A DNA stretch of 64,000 nt from the NCBI RefSeq assembly GCF_030915445.1, contig NZ_CP133264.1, forward strand, positions 4,807,208-4,871,207, read 5' to 3'. Source of the DNA: Clostridium sp. OS1-26. Its GTDB lineage: Bacteria > Bacillota > Clostridia > Clostridiales > Clostridiaceae. Position numbers and translations under genes: made by a program. The notes under the pieces were generated by a model that saw only the letters and a program-made list of their open reading frames with translations, had not been told where the DNA came from and ran no database searches. How positions within the stretch are numbered: position 1 is the first letter of the stretch; each line of letters begins with the position of its first letter. This document shows positions 36,889-44,481 of this stretch, piece after piece.

Positions 36889-38013
36889 CTAAAACTCTAT
36901 CACTTCTGGTTTATATCCGTCAGGTAATTCTTCTTCACTTAAAAATTGGAAATTGTCATCATTCAGTATTGGGAAAAATATCTCGAATGGAATCCCAGAA
37001 AACTCACAGGCATAATTACTGGCTCCGAACCACTTGCCCTCTTTGCTACTCAAATTTAAATCTCTAGCAAATTTTGTATAGTTTGAGCAATCATGAACTG
37101 CTAAATCCCAGTTTTCTTCATCAGCTATCTTCATGAATTTCAGAGTTAATTCCCTACTCCAAATCGGAGATATATAGCCATGTCTGGAAATATACATGTT
37201 TTCCCCATAATAATTGTCTATGTTATTCTCATTTAAATGTAATTCAGCACAATTGATAAAATCGAGTTTTGTCTCGAAGATTGCTTGCTTTTTCTTAGAA
37301 AAAGCTTCAAAAAACTCAGGAGTCATTGGAGTTTCAATACCTACATTTTTAATATATTTTTTCGCTATTCCAATGTTTTCAATAACTTTGTCTGAACAGT
37401 TAGAAGCACCTAGGTTGAAACGTATCTCATTAAGACCGGCTTCACCTAATGCTTTCAATGTCTCTTCCGTAGCTAAAATGCCATTTGTATATAGATGTTG
37501 ATAAATTTGAGCATCACTAAATTTCTTTATTACCGAATAGTATTTTTCAATTTCCATGAATGGCTCTAAATAAACGTAGGCAACACCAGTGGGTTTCTGG
37601 TGAATGGAAAGAAGTAAATCAATATCCTTCTCATAAAACTTTGTGCCTCCAATTTCCCACATGCCTTCGCCAACTGGTGGAATATTTTCTAGTTGTCCGT
37701 AATTATAACAGAACTTACACTCTATGTTACATTTGTTCGTTTTCCTAATTGCACCCAAGCCAGTGCCCAACAGACAAGAGCGACATCCTTTGGAAAATTT
37801 GCTTTCATTTCCCACAAAAAAAGTTCTATTCTCTAAAGTTTTTAAACCTCTAATTTTCGACATTAACGTATCATTTCTATGTTCGATCGCCGCCTCAATT
37901 TGTGCAAAGGTAGAGTAAATGATTTCTTCATGTTTTGGACTAATTTCCTCATCTTCAGGCATTTGCGAAAAAAAATCAAACCATATCAACGCATCTTTCT
38001 TTGAAATTTTCAT
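36889..38013 (-). CDS. Radical SAM protein, function unknown
   Basis: 374 residues. The cluster motif is CNIECKFCYNYG (C-x3-C-x2-C) near residue 95, preceded by CRSCLLGTGLGAI, a second cysteine pair. An iron-sulfur-supported TIM-barrel follows (YVYLEPFMEIEKY, HLYTNGILATEETL, NEIRFNLGA). The acidic C-terminus has no recognised SPASM Cys array. AGGAGGA precedes the ATG. Substrate unknown; no peptide or partner gene is adjacent. Confidence 0.85.
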   Translation of the reverse strand: MKISKKDALIWFDFFSQMPEDEEISPKHEEIIYSTFAQIEAAIEHRNDTLMSKIRGLKTLENRTFFVGNESKFSKGCRSCLLGTGLGAIRKTNKCNIECKFCYNYGQLENIPPVGEGMWEIGGTKFYEKDIDLLLSIHQKPTGVAYVYLEPFMEIEKYYSVIKKFSDAQIYQHLYTNGILATEETLKALGEAGLNEIRFNLGASNCSDKVIENIGIAKKYIKNVGIETPMTPEFFEAFSKKKQAIFETKLDFINCAELHLNENNIDNYYGENMYISRHGYISPIWSRELTLKFMKIADEENWDLAVHDCSNYTKFARDLNLSSKEGKWFGASNYACEFSGIPFEIFFPILNDDNFQFLSEEELPDGYKPEVIEF

Positions 38014-38267
38014 AATGTATCCTCCTCTAATTAGTCTTCCTAAAGATTCAATTCAAATCTTCTTGCTATGATTTTTCACATATTCTTCTTCAAAAGACAT
38101 ACTTGCTCCACTATTATATCACTTTCATTGTTTCCTTACTATGTCTTTGAAAACATATAACTTTTTGCATAAAAAAACCCTGATTTCTCAAGGTTCTAAC
38201 TGTGTTTCCTTTGCAGCTTTACCATTGTATTTCTTGAAAACCTGGATACTAATTACGTAATTACAAT

Positions 38268-38546
38268 TTATTCTTCTAGTAAATGCACACTATCTGGAGT
38301 AATTTGACCATCTGGTGTATATAATATCCAGTCGGTTAAATCTTTTAAATTTAGTTCCATTTCAGTATTTACTGTTAATTCTCTTATATAATATGGTTCT
38401 TGAGTTAAAATTCTCTTTATCTTTTGACCATTTATTTCAAGAACTTCAAACCAAATATGTTTAATGGTATAATATACATAATGAAAAGCATACCTATTAA
38501 AACAAAGAAAATCACTTATGTCTCTATCATATAAAATACATCTAAA
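38268..38546 (-). pseudogene. Remnant resembling DUF4026/DUF2314 protein C-terminus
   Basis: An open frame without any start codon encodes IKHIWFEVLEINGQKIKRIL, EPYYIRELTVNTEMELNLKD and LTDWILYTPDGQITPDSVHL before stopping. The HIWFEVLEI...EPYYI...DLTDW pattern recalls DUF2314-type domains. A TAG closes it upstream at 38547. Otherwise 38014-38581 has no gene. Confidence 0.5.
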
Positions 38547-38581
38547 CTAGTAATAACTTATTAAGAGGGGGAAAAATTAAA

Positions 38582-39337
38582 ATGGTAATATGTAAAAATC
38601 TCTATGAAAATAAAAATATAGAAGTAGTAGAAGCTAAAGGCGATGTTAAAGTTCTTGAATATAAGAAAGATTTAAGTGTAGATGCTACAAATGCAATAGC
38701 TGCATACTTTGCTTCAGAAATGAACGTTAGAAAAAAACAGGTTTTGATTGAACTAAAAGGTAATGCTTATACAATTAGTGCTGGAGCAATGCAGTGGACT
38801 TCTGGAGCTGTTAATATGGCAGCAGATGTTAAAGGACTTGGTGATTTATTTGGTAAAGCTTTATCTTCTAAGGTAACAAAAGAATCTACAATAAAGCCAA
38901 AATATCAAGGAACTGGTTTATTAATGTTAGAACCTATATATAAACACATTTTACTTGAGGAGGTTTCAGAATGGGGTGGAATAGTACTAGATGATGGACT
39001 TTTTCTTGCCTGTGAATCAAAAGTTCAGCAAAAAGTAGTAGCTAGAACTAATCTTTCTTCAGCAGTACTTGGGAAAGAAGGTTTATTCAACTTATGCCTT
39101 AAAGGTGAAGGAATTGCTGTTCTAGAGAGCCCTGTTCCAAGAGATGAACTCATAGAATTTGTACTTGAAAATGATGAAGTTAGAATTGATGGAAACTATG
39201 CCATTGCATGGTCTGATTCACTAGATTTTAGAGTTGAAAAATCCAGCAAAAGCCTAATTGGTTCTGCGGTTTCAGGCGAAGGGTTAGTTAATGTGTATCG
39301 TGGAACAGGAAGAATACTTATGGCACCTATTGAATAA
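38582..39337 (+). CDS. AIM24-family protein
   Basis: 251 residues, two repeats of the AIM24/TRAP-like beta barrel (LIELKGNAYTISAGAMQWTSG; GLLMLEPIYKHILLEE; FLACESKVQQKV; GEGLVNVYRGTGRILMAPIE). Bacterial members are of unknown function; the family shares a fold with tryptophan attenuation protein oligomers. GAGGGGG precedes the ATG. Monocistronic, with a shared terminator at 39434-39464. Confidence 0.85.
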   Translation: MVICKNLYENKNIEVVEAKGDVKVLEYKKDLSVDATNAIAAYFASEMNVRKKQVLIELKGNAYTISAGAMQWTSGAVNMAADVKGLGDLFGKALSSKVTKESTIKPKYQGTGLLMLEPIYKHILLEEVSEWGGIVLDDGLFLACESKVQQKVVARTNLSSAVLGKEGLFNLCLKGEGIAVLESPVPRDELIEFVLENDEVRIDGNYAIAWSDSLDFRVEKSSKSLIGSAVSGEGLVNVYRGTGRILMAPIE

Positions 39338-39433
39338 GTTATATCTGTAGTTTCTCTAGATGCAAAGATATTAGTTAACAAGGATACTAATTATCTTCCG
39401 CACCTAGGGATATGATATAAATGGGCATAAATT

Positions 39434-39464
39434 AAAATCCCGATTTTTTCAAATTCGGGATTTT
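39434..39464. terminator. Bidirectional terminator, AIM24 and oleate hydratase 2
   Basis: AAAATCCCGA and complement, with T-runs on both strands, between convergent genes. Confidence 0.8.
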
Positions 39465-39491
39465 AAATAAATCATTTAATTCTAAATGCCA

Positions 39492-41285
39492 TTAAATAAT
39501 TCCATATTCTTTCAATAATTGTTCAATATCTGTTCCTGCTAATTGTTTTACAATTTTACGTTTAGTAAGTGGTGGCAAATCAATTTGTGGTTTTTCGCCA
39601 TCTAATAAACTTACACCTGCATTTAATAAGTAGCGGATATCATATCTGGACGCAAATACCTCAGGAACTCCTTTTTCAACTCCAGTCAAGACATATACTG
39701 CTTCCATAGCTGTACGTCCTGAATATTCAATAGTAAATACAGTATCACGTCCCGGATCATCCAATGTTTCAGCAAATTGTCCAAGGAAAGCAAAGTTTAC
39801 TGCATTCTTTGGTACAACATAAGGACGATCTCCAAATGCACGTGGCATAAACATAGATGTGATAAATGGCATCATAACAGGAATTGCAGTGCAGCTTTCT
39901 GCTAATTCTTCTATTTCATCTGCAGGAACACCTATATGATATAGCCATTCTTTTGTGATTTCCTTACCAGTACAATCTCTCATAGATTTTTTAATATAGT
40001 CTCCAGGAACATCAGAAAATAAACCATATACCCAAACCACAACGTCTTTTTCAGGTTGTCCATAATACTGCTCTTGACGGTTTATGGTCCAGCTCATAAG
40101 CCATGAAGAGTCAACAGCTGTAACTATGCCGCCTGTTACAGTACGTCCGCCATATGGTGAACGTTTTGTGATCTTTTCAATGTACTTAGGAACACGTTCA
40201 TCATGACAAGTTACTGTACAAGACTCCCAATTAGATTTTTCTGTATCTGTACAGAACTTATCTGGATTTCCAAATTCATCTGATTGAGCGGCTATATTCC
40301 TCCACAAATTCCAGCATCCTCCTAGTTCCTTGTTAAATGGAGCAGGGCTATTGTCATCACCATATCCAGAACCTTCAGTCATGGATCCATTAGTGATAAA
40401 TACTAAGTCATTTTCTGTTAAATCAATAGAAATGTCCTTTCCATTCTTATCTTTTGCAACTATTTTCTTTGCAACCTTTTTATCATCTGAAATTGAAAAC
40501 TCAACGTTATCCACAGTGATTCCGTATTCAAATTTAGCACCATGGCCTTTCAAATATTTAACCATAGGTTTTACAAAGGAAGTGTATTGATCATGTCTTG
40601 AAAATTGTAAAGCTGAAAGATTTGTCAAGCCGCCAACATGGTGGATGAAACGGTTCATATATAGTTTCATCTCTAGGGCACTATGCCAGTTCTCAAAAGC
40701 GAACATTGTTCTCCATAATGTCCAAAAATCAGAATTTAAAAGTTCTTCAGAAAAAATATCTTCTATAGATTTATTTTGAAGCTCTTCATCTCTCATGCTT
40801 GTAAAAGCAGCTAATTCTTTTGCCAAGTCTTGACCCAAATTAAATTTTCCATTGTCATAGCGCTCCCCTTGGTTTTTAGTAATACGACAATTGCTAAAGT
40901 TTGGATCATCATAGTTTGTATAATAAAAATGGTCTAACACAGTCATACTAGGATCTTCTGTGGATGGTAATGAACTAAATAGGCTCCATAAAACCTCAAA
41001 ATGATGTCCCATTTCACGTCCACCACGTGCCACGTAACCCATATTTTCACGAATAGCACCATCCAAGGATCCACCAGGTATATCTAATTGCTCTAAAAAG
41101 GTAATCTTACTGCCATCCATGTGTGCATCACGAATCAAAAAGCATCCAGCAGCCAAAGCACCAATTCCTGTACCTATTAAGTAAGCTTTTTTATCATCAA
41201 TTCCCTTAGGCTTTCTTGCATTTACTAAAGCATGATAACTTCCATTTGTAAGCTTAAGTCTATCATCATGTGTCTTTATTTTCAT
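39492..41285 (-). CDS. ohyA: Oleate hydratase (copy 2)
   Basis: 597 residues. FAD loop AYLIGTGIGALAAGCFLIRDA, then GGSLDGAIREN, ARGGREMGHHFEV (catalytic Glu region), WTLWRTMFAFENWHS and C-terminal MPFITSMFMPRAFGD, FLGQFAETLDD and FTIEYSGRTAMEAVY. It is clearly divergent from copy 1, so not a recent duplicate, and belongs to a second oleate hydratase subfamily. GAGGGAG precedes the ATG. A terminator and then a TetR gene lie directly upstream, as with copy 1. Confidence 0.93.
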   Translation of the reverse strand: MKIKTHDDRLKLTNGSYHALVNARKPKGIDDKKAYLIGTGIGALAAGCFLIRDAHMDGSKITFLEQLDIPGGSLDGAIRENMGYVARGGREMGHHFEVLWSLFSSLPSTEDPSMTVLDHFYYTNYDDPNFSNCRITKNQGERYDNGKFNLGQDLAKELAAFTSMRDEELQNKSIEDIFSEELLNSDFWTLWRTMFAFENWHSALEMKLYMNRFIHHVGGLTNLSALQFSRHDQYTSFVKPMVKYLKGHGAKFEYGITVDNVEFSISDDKKVAKKIVAKDKNGKDISIDLTENDLVFITNGSMTEGSGYGDDNSPAPFNKELGGCWNLWRNIAAQSDEFGNPDKFCTDTEKSNWESCTVTCHDERVPKYIEKITKRSPYGGRTVTGGIVTAVDSSWLMSWTINRQEQYYGQPEKDVVVWVYGLFSDVPGDYIKKSMRDCTGKEITKEWLYHIGVPADEIEELAESCTAIPVMMPFITSMFMPRAFGDRPYVVPKNAVNFAFLGQFAETLDDPGRDTVFTIEYSGRTAMEAVYVLTGVEKGVPEVFASRYDIRYLLNAGVSLLDGEKPQIDLPPLTKRKIVKQLAGTDIEQLLKEYGII

Positions 41286-41473
41286 TTTTTCTCCCTCTTT
41301 CTTAATAGTATTCCAAATCCACTATTATGCTTAGAATTCTGCATATTCACTTTATTAGTATGTCCACGTGGTACAATACATAATAATTCCTACTTTAACT
41401 TTGTGAATACTTGCTGTCCGTAGGATTTGTTTATACTTATAATATAGCTTTTTAATATCTTTTACATTAGATA

Positions 41474-41514
41474 AAAAAACTGCAGTGTTCAAAATTCCAA
41501 CACTGCAGTTTTTT
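41474..41514 (-). terminator. Terminator between tetR and oleate hydratase 2
   Basis: AAAAAACTGCAGTGTT and complement form a 16-bp stem ending in T-runs; a second small hairpin (TGCCTAA/TTAGGCA) follows at 41514-41530. Confidence 0.85.
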
Positions 41515-41577
41515 GCCTAATTTTTAGGCATTTACATTATAATGTCTAGTAAAAAGAAACCTCTTACTACTTTTTTA

Positions 41578-42147
41578 TCAGATATTAGTTAAACCAGCAC
41601 TTCGCTTAAGGGACAGGACAATGTTTCCATCGAAAAGCTGCCCTATTCGTCTGCTGATAGCATCAGGATCTTCCTTCATTCCAGAAGCAATCCAGTGTAG
41701 CACCATTTGAGTGAGGGCACACTGATAAAAGGAAGCAATAAGTTTTTTATCCCCCGAAGAGGCTGAGATACCATCGCTTACTTTTTCAACATACCTAGTC
41801 ATGACATTTCCTGATACATTGTATATATATTTCTCCAATTCTTCTCTTTGCATGGAATTATATACATGATAAATTGCTTTTCTGTTCCCTAAAGCAAACT
41901 TAGCAGCTGCAATAAAGCTCTCCTCCCAGGAGAGTGTATCATTATATTTGTCAATGACTGTCTGAAGTTCTGTTTGGAAGATCTCTGACAAAATTGCATA
42001 TACATCTGAATAGTAATAATAAAATGTATTTCTATTGATCTCACATTCTGCAACAATAGCCTTAACCGTGATTGTGTTAAGTGGAACCTCATTCAGCATC
42101 TTTATGAATACCTCGCGAATCAAATTTTTGGTATATTTCTGTACCAA
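41578..42147 (-). CDS. TetR-family regulator paired with oleate hydratase 2
   Basis: 189 residues. The start is a TTG at 42147, 7 bases behind AGGAGGT. Helix-turn-helix LNTITVKAIVAECEINRNTFYYYYSDVYAIL is the same DhaS-like subgroup as 19681-20268, and the C-terminal HWIASGMKEDPDAISRRIGQLF matches EWLSTGLKEKKEDIADRVERML there, so the two regulators are homologous throughout. Likely controls ohyA copy 2 in response to fatty acids. Confidence 0.85.
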   Translation of the reverse strand: MVQKYTKNLIREVFIKMLNEVPLNTITVKAIVAECEINRNTFYYYYSDVYAILSEIFQTELQTVIDKYNDTLSWEESFIAAAKFALGNRKAIYHVYNSMQREELEKYIYNVSGNVMTRYVEKVSDGISASSGDKKLIASFYQCALTQMVLHWIASGMKEDPDAISRRIGQLFDGNIVLSLKRSAGLTNI

Positions 42148-42266
42148 GACGCCACCTCCTTAATGCTTAATCTGTATTCAAAATTATAGCACATGGTAAG
42201 CTATTTTGCCTATTTGCGCCAAAATGACACTATTTCTTTACTCAAATGGATATTTTTGAACTAACA

Positions 42267-43301
42267 TCATAATTCATTTTCATAACACAACTGTCCGCAA
42301 GCAGCACTAATTTCAGAACCAAATTGTGTTCTAACAGTTACACTAATACCAGCTTTCTTTAGTGTACTGCAAAATTGCTTGATAGCACTTGAAGATTGAA
42401 ATTTAAAAGTTGTTTTGTCCGTAGAATTATAAGGTATCAAATCAATGTGATATAAATGCTCCCATGAACCACGATTTTTCAATAAACCTACAACTGCCTC
42501 TGCATGTTCTTTCGAATCATTAATTCCTTCAAGCATAATATAAGCAATAAACACTCGTCGTCCCGTATGAATGATATGTTCATCTAATGTCTTCATTACC
42601 TCATTCAATGGAAATCTTTTATTTATAGGCATTAAATCACTTCGTTGACTTTCAAATGGTGAATGAAGTGAAAAAGCCAGATTCACTTGTGGAAATTCTT
42701 TGGTCAATCTTTGAATTCCTGGTATAATGCCAATTGTTGAAATAGTAATTCTTCGTTGACTTAACCCAAATAAATTTTGATCAGTTAAAATTTTTACTGC
42801 ATCAAATAACTCCGGATTTGCAAAAGCCTCACCCATTCCCATAAATGAAATACTATTCAATCTATGGTCATTAAAATAGAAATAAAGTAATTGGTCAGTT
42901 ATCTCATCAGCAGTAAGATTGCGTTTAAATCCAGCACTTCCCGTTGCACAAAAACGACATCCAAAGCCACAACCACATTGGGAAGAAATACAAAACGATT
43001 CCCACCCCTGTTTATACTTTAGTCCAATAGCTTCTATTTTTTCTCCATCAGTCAATTCGAATAACAATTTTTGAGCTTGTTTAGAATCTTGTGAAAAAAC
43101 AGGTATTACACTAGATACACTATTTCCAAACTCATTTACTAAAGCTATCCGTAACGCTTTTGGTAGTATATGCATATCATCAAAATTATCTATTCTTTGA
43201 TGAAAAATAGCCTTTATAAGCTGCTCGTATCTATAATCAGGTAATTTTAGATTTGATATTATTTGTTTTATTTTCCCATATTTTGTTTTTGTCTGTTTCA
43301 T
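42267..43301 (-). CDS. cfr: Cfr-like 23S rRNA A2503 C8-methyltransferase
   Basis: 344 residues. Radical SAM motif CGFGCRFC, substrate-cysteine regions FCISSQCGC and AACGQLCY. Residues that separate Cfr from housekeeping RlmN are present: N-terminal TKYGKIKQ, KQGWESFCISSQ, SISFMGMGEAFAN (RlmN has MGMGEPL), FSLHSPFESQRSDLMPIN. Cfr methylates C8 of A2503 and gives resistance to phenicols, lincosamides, oxazolidinones, pleuromutilins and streptogramin A. The sequence differs at many positions from classical Cfr, so it looks like a separate variant. GAGGAGGAAG precedes the ATG; a uORF leader is upstream. Confidence 0.85.
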   Translation of the reverse strand: MKQTKTKYGKIKQIISNLKLPDYRYEQLIKAIFHQRIDNFDDMHILPKALRIALVNEFGNSVSSVIPVFSQDSKQAQKLLFELTDGEKIEAIGLKYKQGWESFCISSQCGCGFGCRFCATGSAGFKRNLTADEITDQLLYFYFNDHRLNSISFMGMGEAFANPELFDAVKILTDQNLFGLSQRRITISTIGIIPGIQRLTKEFPQVNLAFSLHSPFESQRSDLMPINKRFPLNEVMKTLDEHIIHTGRRVFIAYIMLEGINDSKEHAEAVVGLLKNRGSWEHLYHIDLIPYNSTDKTTFKFQSSSAIKQFCSTLKKAGISVTVRTQFGSEISAACGQLCYENEL

Positions 43302-43334
43302 GTAGGCTTCCTCCTCACTATTAATAGTTAAGAA

Positions 43335-43407
43335 GCAAAGCCAGTATAATTAGCGACTTATACTACTCCATGCAAGCGTCGCCCAAAACATCTGGCTTTG
43401 CATGGAG
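43335..43407 (-). promoter_or_regulatory. Attenuator-like leader of the cfr gene
   Basis: Two mutually exclusive foldings of the minus-strand RNA are visible. Fold A: CTCCATGCAA (43398-43407) pairs with TTGCATGGAG (43366-43375), 10 bp, plus AGTATAA/TTATACT (43358-43364 with 43343-43349). Fold B: GCAAAGCCAG (43392-43401) pairs with CTGGCTTTGC (43335-43344), 10 bp, and excludes both parts of fold A. The 26-codon uORF at 43363-43443 covers the first arm of each fold. Confidence 0.7.
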
Positions 43408-43443
43408 CCTATTGTGTGTTACTTTTATATTTCCATTAAACAT
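43363..43443 (-). CDS. 26-codon leader peptide upstream of cfr
   Basis: An ATG-to-TAG frame of 26 codons starts 21 bases after the ABC-F remnant's stop. It aligns without gaps to the 26-codon uORF before the ABC-F gene (43802-43882): shared pattern M-x-N-x5-TH-x2-LH-x3-D-x3-D-x2-ME. The ribosome site is weak (AAAGG about 15 bases upstream). Homology in length, position and sequence argues that it is translated and regulatory. Confidence 0.65.
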   Translation of the reverse strand: MFNGNIKVTHNRLHAKPDVLGDACME

Positions 43444-43463
43444 ATTAATTGCCATTTCTACCT

Positions 43464-43736
43464 TTACAATTTTATTATTTTTGTTGCAACATTTTCACAA
43501 AATGCACTATCATGCTCAACAAACAAAATTGTAGGTTTAAGTTCAATTAACAATTTCTCAATCTGCATACGAGAAATGACATCAATAAAATTCAATGTAT
43601 TTGATTTTCCTCGTCCATTTCTTCCGGTAAAGCCCACTTTCCAATCGGTATCAATTTGAAAGCTTACATTTTCAAAAATATTATCATAACTGCCTTCATA
43701 AGCGAAGGTCAGGTTTTTTACATTTATTAAAGACAT
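43464..43736 (-). pseudogene. ABC-F ribosome-protection protein with large internal deletion
   Basis: The frame is open for 90 codons: the start of an Lsa/CplR-type ABC-F (MSLINVKNLTFAYEGSYDNI, FENVSFQIDTDWKVGF, Walker A GRNGRGKS) is fused in frame to the end of the second ATPase domain (SRMQIEKLLIEL, ILFVEHDSAFCENVATKIIKL). About 400 residues of the usual ~490 are missing, so it cannot work as an ATPase. GAGGAGGA precedes the ATG. Leader and gene order suggest it was once a drug-inducible gene upstream of cfr. Confidence 0.8.
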
Positions 43737-43770
43737 ATTTTTGTCCTCCTCTGTATTTAATAATATAAAT

Positions 43771-43846
43771 AACAAAGTCGGAACAATAGGCGACCTTGTT
43801 ATTACTCCATATAAATGTCGTCTGCAGTATCCGACTCTATATGGAG
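43771..43846 (-). promoter_or_regulatory. Attenuator-like leader of the ABC-F gene (inner part)
   Basis: Minus-strand RNA: hairpin AACAAGGTCG/CGACTTTGTT (43791-43800 with 43771-43780; its G-U pair works only on this strand), stem CTCCATATA/TATATGGAG (43838-43846 with 43805-43813), and a competing pairing AGTCGGA/TCCGACT (43830-43836 with 43776-43782). Layout matches the cfr leader with compensating sequence changes. Confidence 0.7.
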
Positions 43847-43882
43847 ATTATCATGTGTTAGCAAAGTGTCTTTATTTATCAT
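43802..43882 (-). CDS. 26-codon leader peptide upstream of ABC-F gene
   Basis: ATG-to-TAA frame with AGGAGGA 11 bases upstream. It begins MINKDTLLTHDN and ends with the ME codons in the stem TATATGGAG. Homologous to the uORFs at 43363-43443 and 50071-50151. Translation of it would melt the stem at 43805-43846. Confidence 0.7.
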   Translation of the reverse strand: MINKDTLLTHDNLHIESDTADDIYME

Positions 43883-43916
43883 AATATTATTTATCCTCCT
43901 TATTCGAATTATTTAT

Positions 43917-43957
43917 AAAAAAGTAAGAGCCGCAAGAATTAATTATTCTTACAGCTC
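43917..43957 (-). terminator. Leader terminator 2 of the ABC-F gene
   Basis: GAGCTGTAAGAAT/ATTCTTGCGGCTC, 13 bp with two G-U pairs that exist only in the minus-strand RNA, followed by TTACTTTTTT. Lies between the promoter and the 26-codon uORF, so read-through must be controlled. Confidence 0.75.
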
Positions 43958-44004
43958 ATAGATATACGTAGTTAAGCTAATCATTATAGCATAACACAAG
44001 TGTA

Positions 44005-44109
44005 TATATTAAGAGAAAAAAGAATAACTTTCTTGCATAAGTACAACAAAACAAACAGAACACACCTGTTTATCTTTGTATTAAATGTACTTTAAAAATT
44101 AGCAAGAAA
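44005..44109 (-). terminator. Leader terminator 1 / attenuator over the short uORF
   Basis: TTTCTTGC (44102-44109, inside the 6-codon uORF) pairs with GCAAGAAA (44029-44036), which is followed by TTATTCTTTTTT. A ribosome held on the uORF would block this stem, the usual logic of antibiotic-induced antitermination. Confidence 0.6.
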
Positions 44110-44119
44110 AATTAATCAT
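44099..44119 (-). CDS. 6-codon leader peptide (MINFSC)
   Basis: ATG-ATT-AAT-TTT-TCT-TGC-TAA with GAGGTG 5 bases upstream. Exactly conserved, with its ribosome site, in the second leader copy at 50345-50365. First uORF of the ABC-F leader. Confidence 0.65.
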   Translation of the reverse strand: MINFSC

Positions 44120-44149
44120 TTTTTCACCTCAAATTTCAATTTTTTTATC

Positions 44150-44178
44150 ATTATACTATTATACGTCGAAAAAGTCAA
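44150..44178 (-). promoter_or_regulatory. Sigma-A promoter of the ABC-F leader
   Basis: TTGACT (44173-44178), 17 bp, TATAAT (44150-44155), about 30 bases upstream of the short uORF. Confidence 0.8.
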
Positions 44179-44199
44179 TAAAGAGTGAATCAAGAAAAT

Positions 44200-44240
44200 C
44201 TATTTCTTCTCTATCTTCACAACACACTCTACATGTGTCT
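44200..44240 (-). repeat. Dispersed RlmD-tail repeat, copy c
   Basis: Minus strand THVECVVKIEKK-stop, RlmD/RumA C-terminal pattern, preceded by an in-frame stop. Followed at 44262 by the string GATACTGA-ACGCA also found beside copy a. The rest to 44481 includes a GC-rich string but no gene. Confidence 0.55.
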
Positions 44241-44481
44241 AGGCAAAATAATGATACTGAAACGCATAATTACTACACTTATACCCCGGGGGACTTTTTA
44301 GAGAGCGGGGGTCGTGAGTTATACCCAATATACAAAAAGTTTTATAAACTATAATTTTTGAAATTGCCTATTTTTCTAGGTTTTGTTGTTTCACACAGAA
44401 ACTCTATATCTCATAATTTAATTCGCAATACCCACTTCAACTTATCCTTATGGATTTCTAGATAACAGATACCCCCTTAAA

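Noticed and set aside
42267..43301. Housekeeping RlmN
   Set aside because: The MGMGEAFAN, KYGKIKQ and GWESFCISSQ features are Cfr-type; RlmN has MGMGEPL and a different N-terminal domain.
43350..43403. A 17-codon frame inside the cfr leader starting at 43403
   Set aside because: It is in a different frame from the 26-codon uORF, has only a weak ribosome site and has no counterpart in the ABC-F leaders.
43939..43959. A further uORF (MSCKNN) inside leader terminator 2
   Set aside because: No ribosome site, and its ATG is not conserved in the second leader copy (ACG there).
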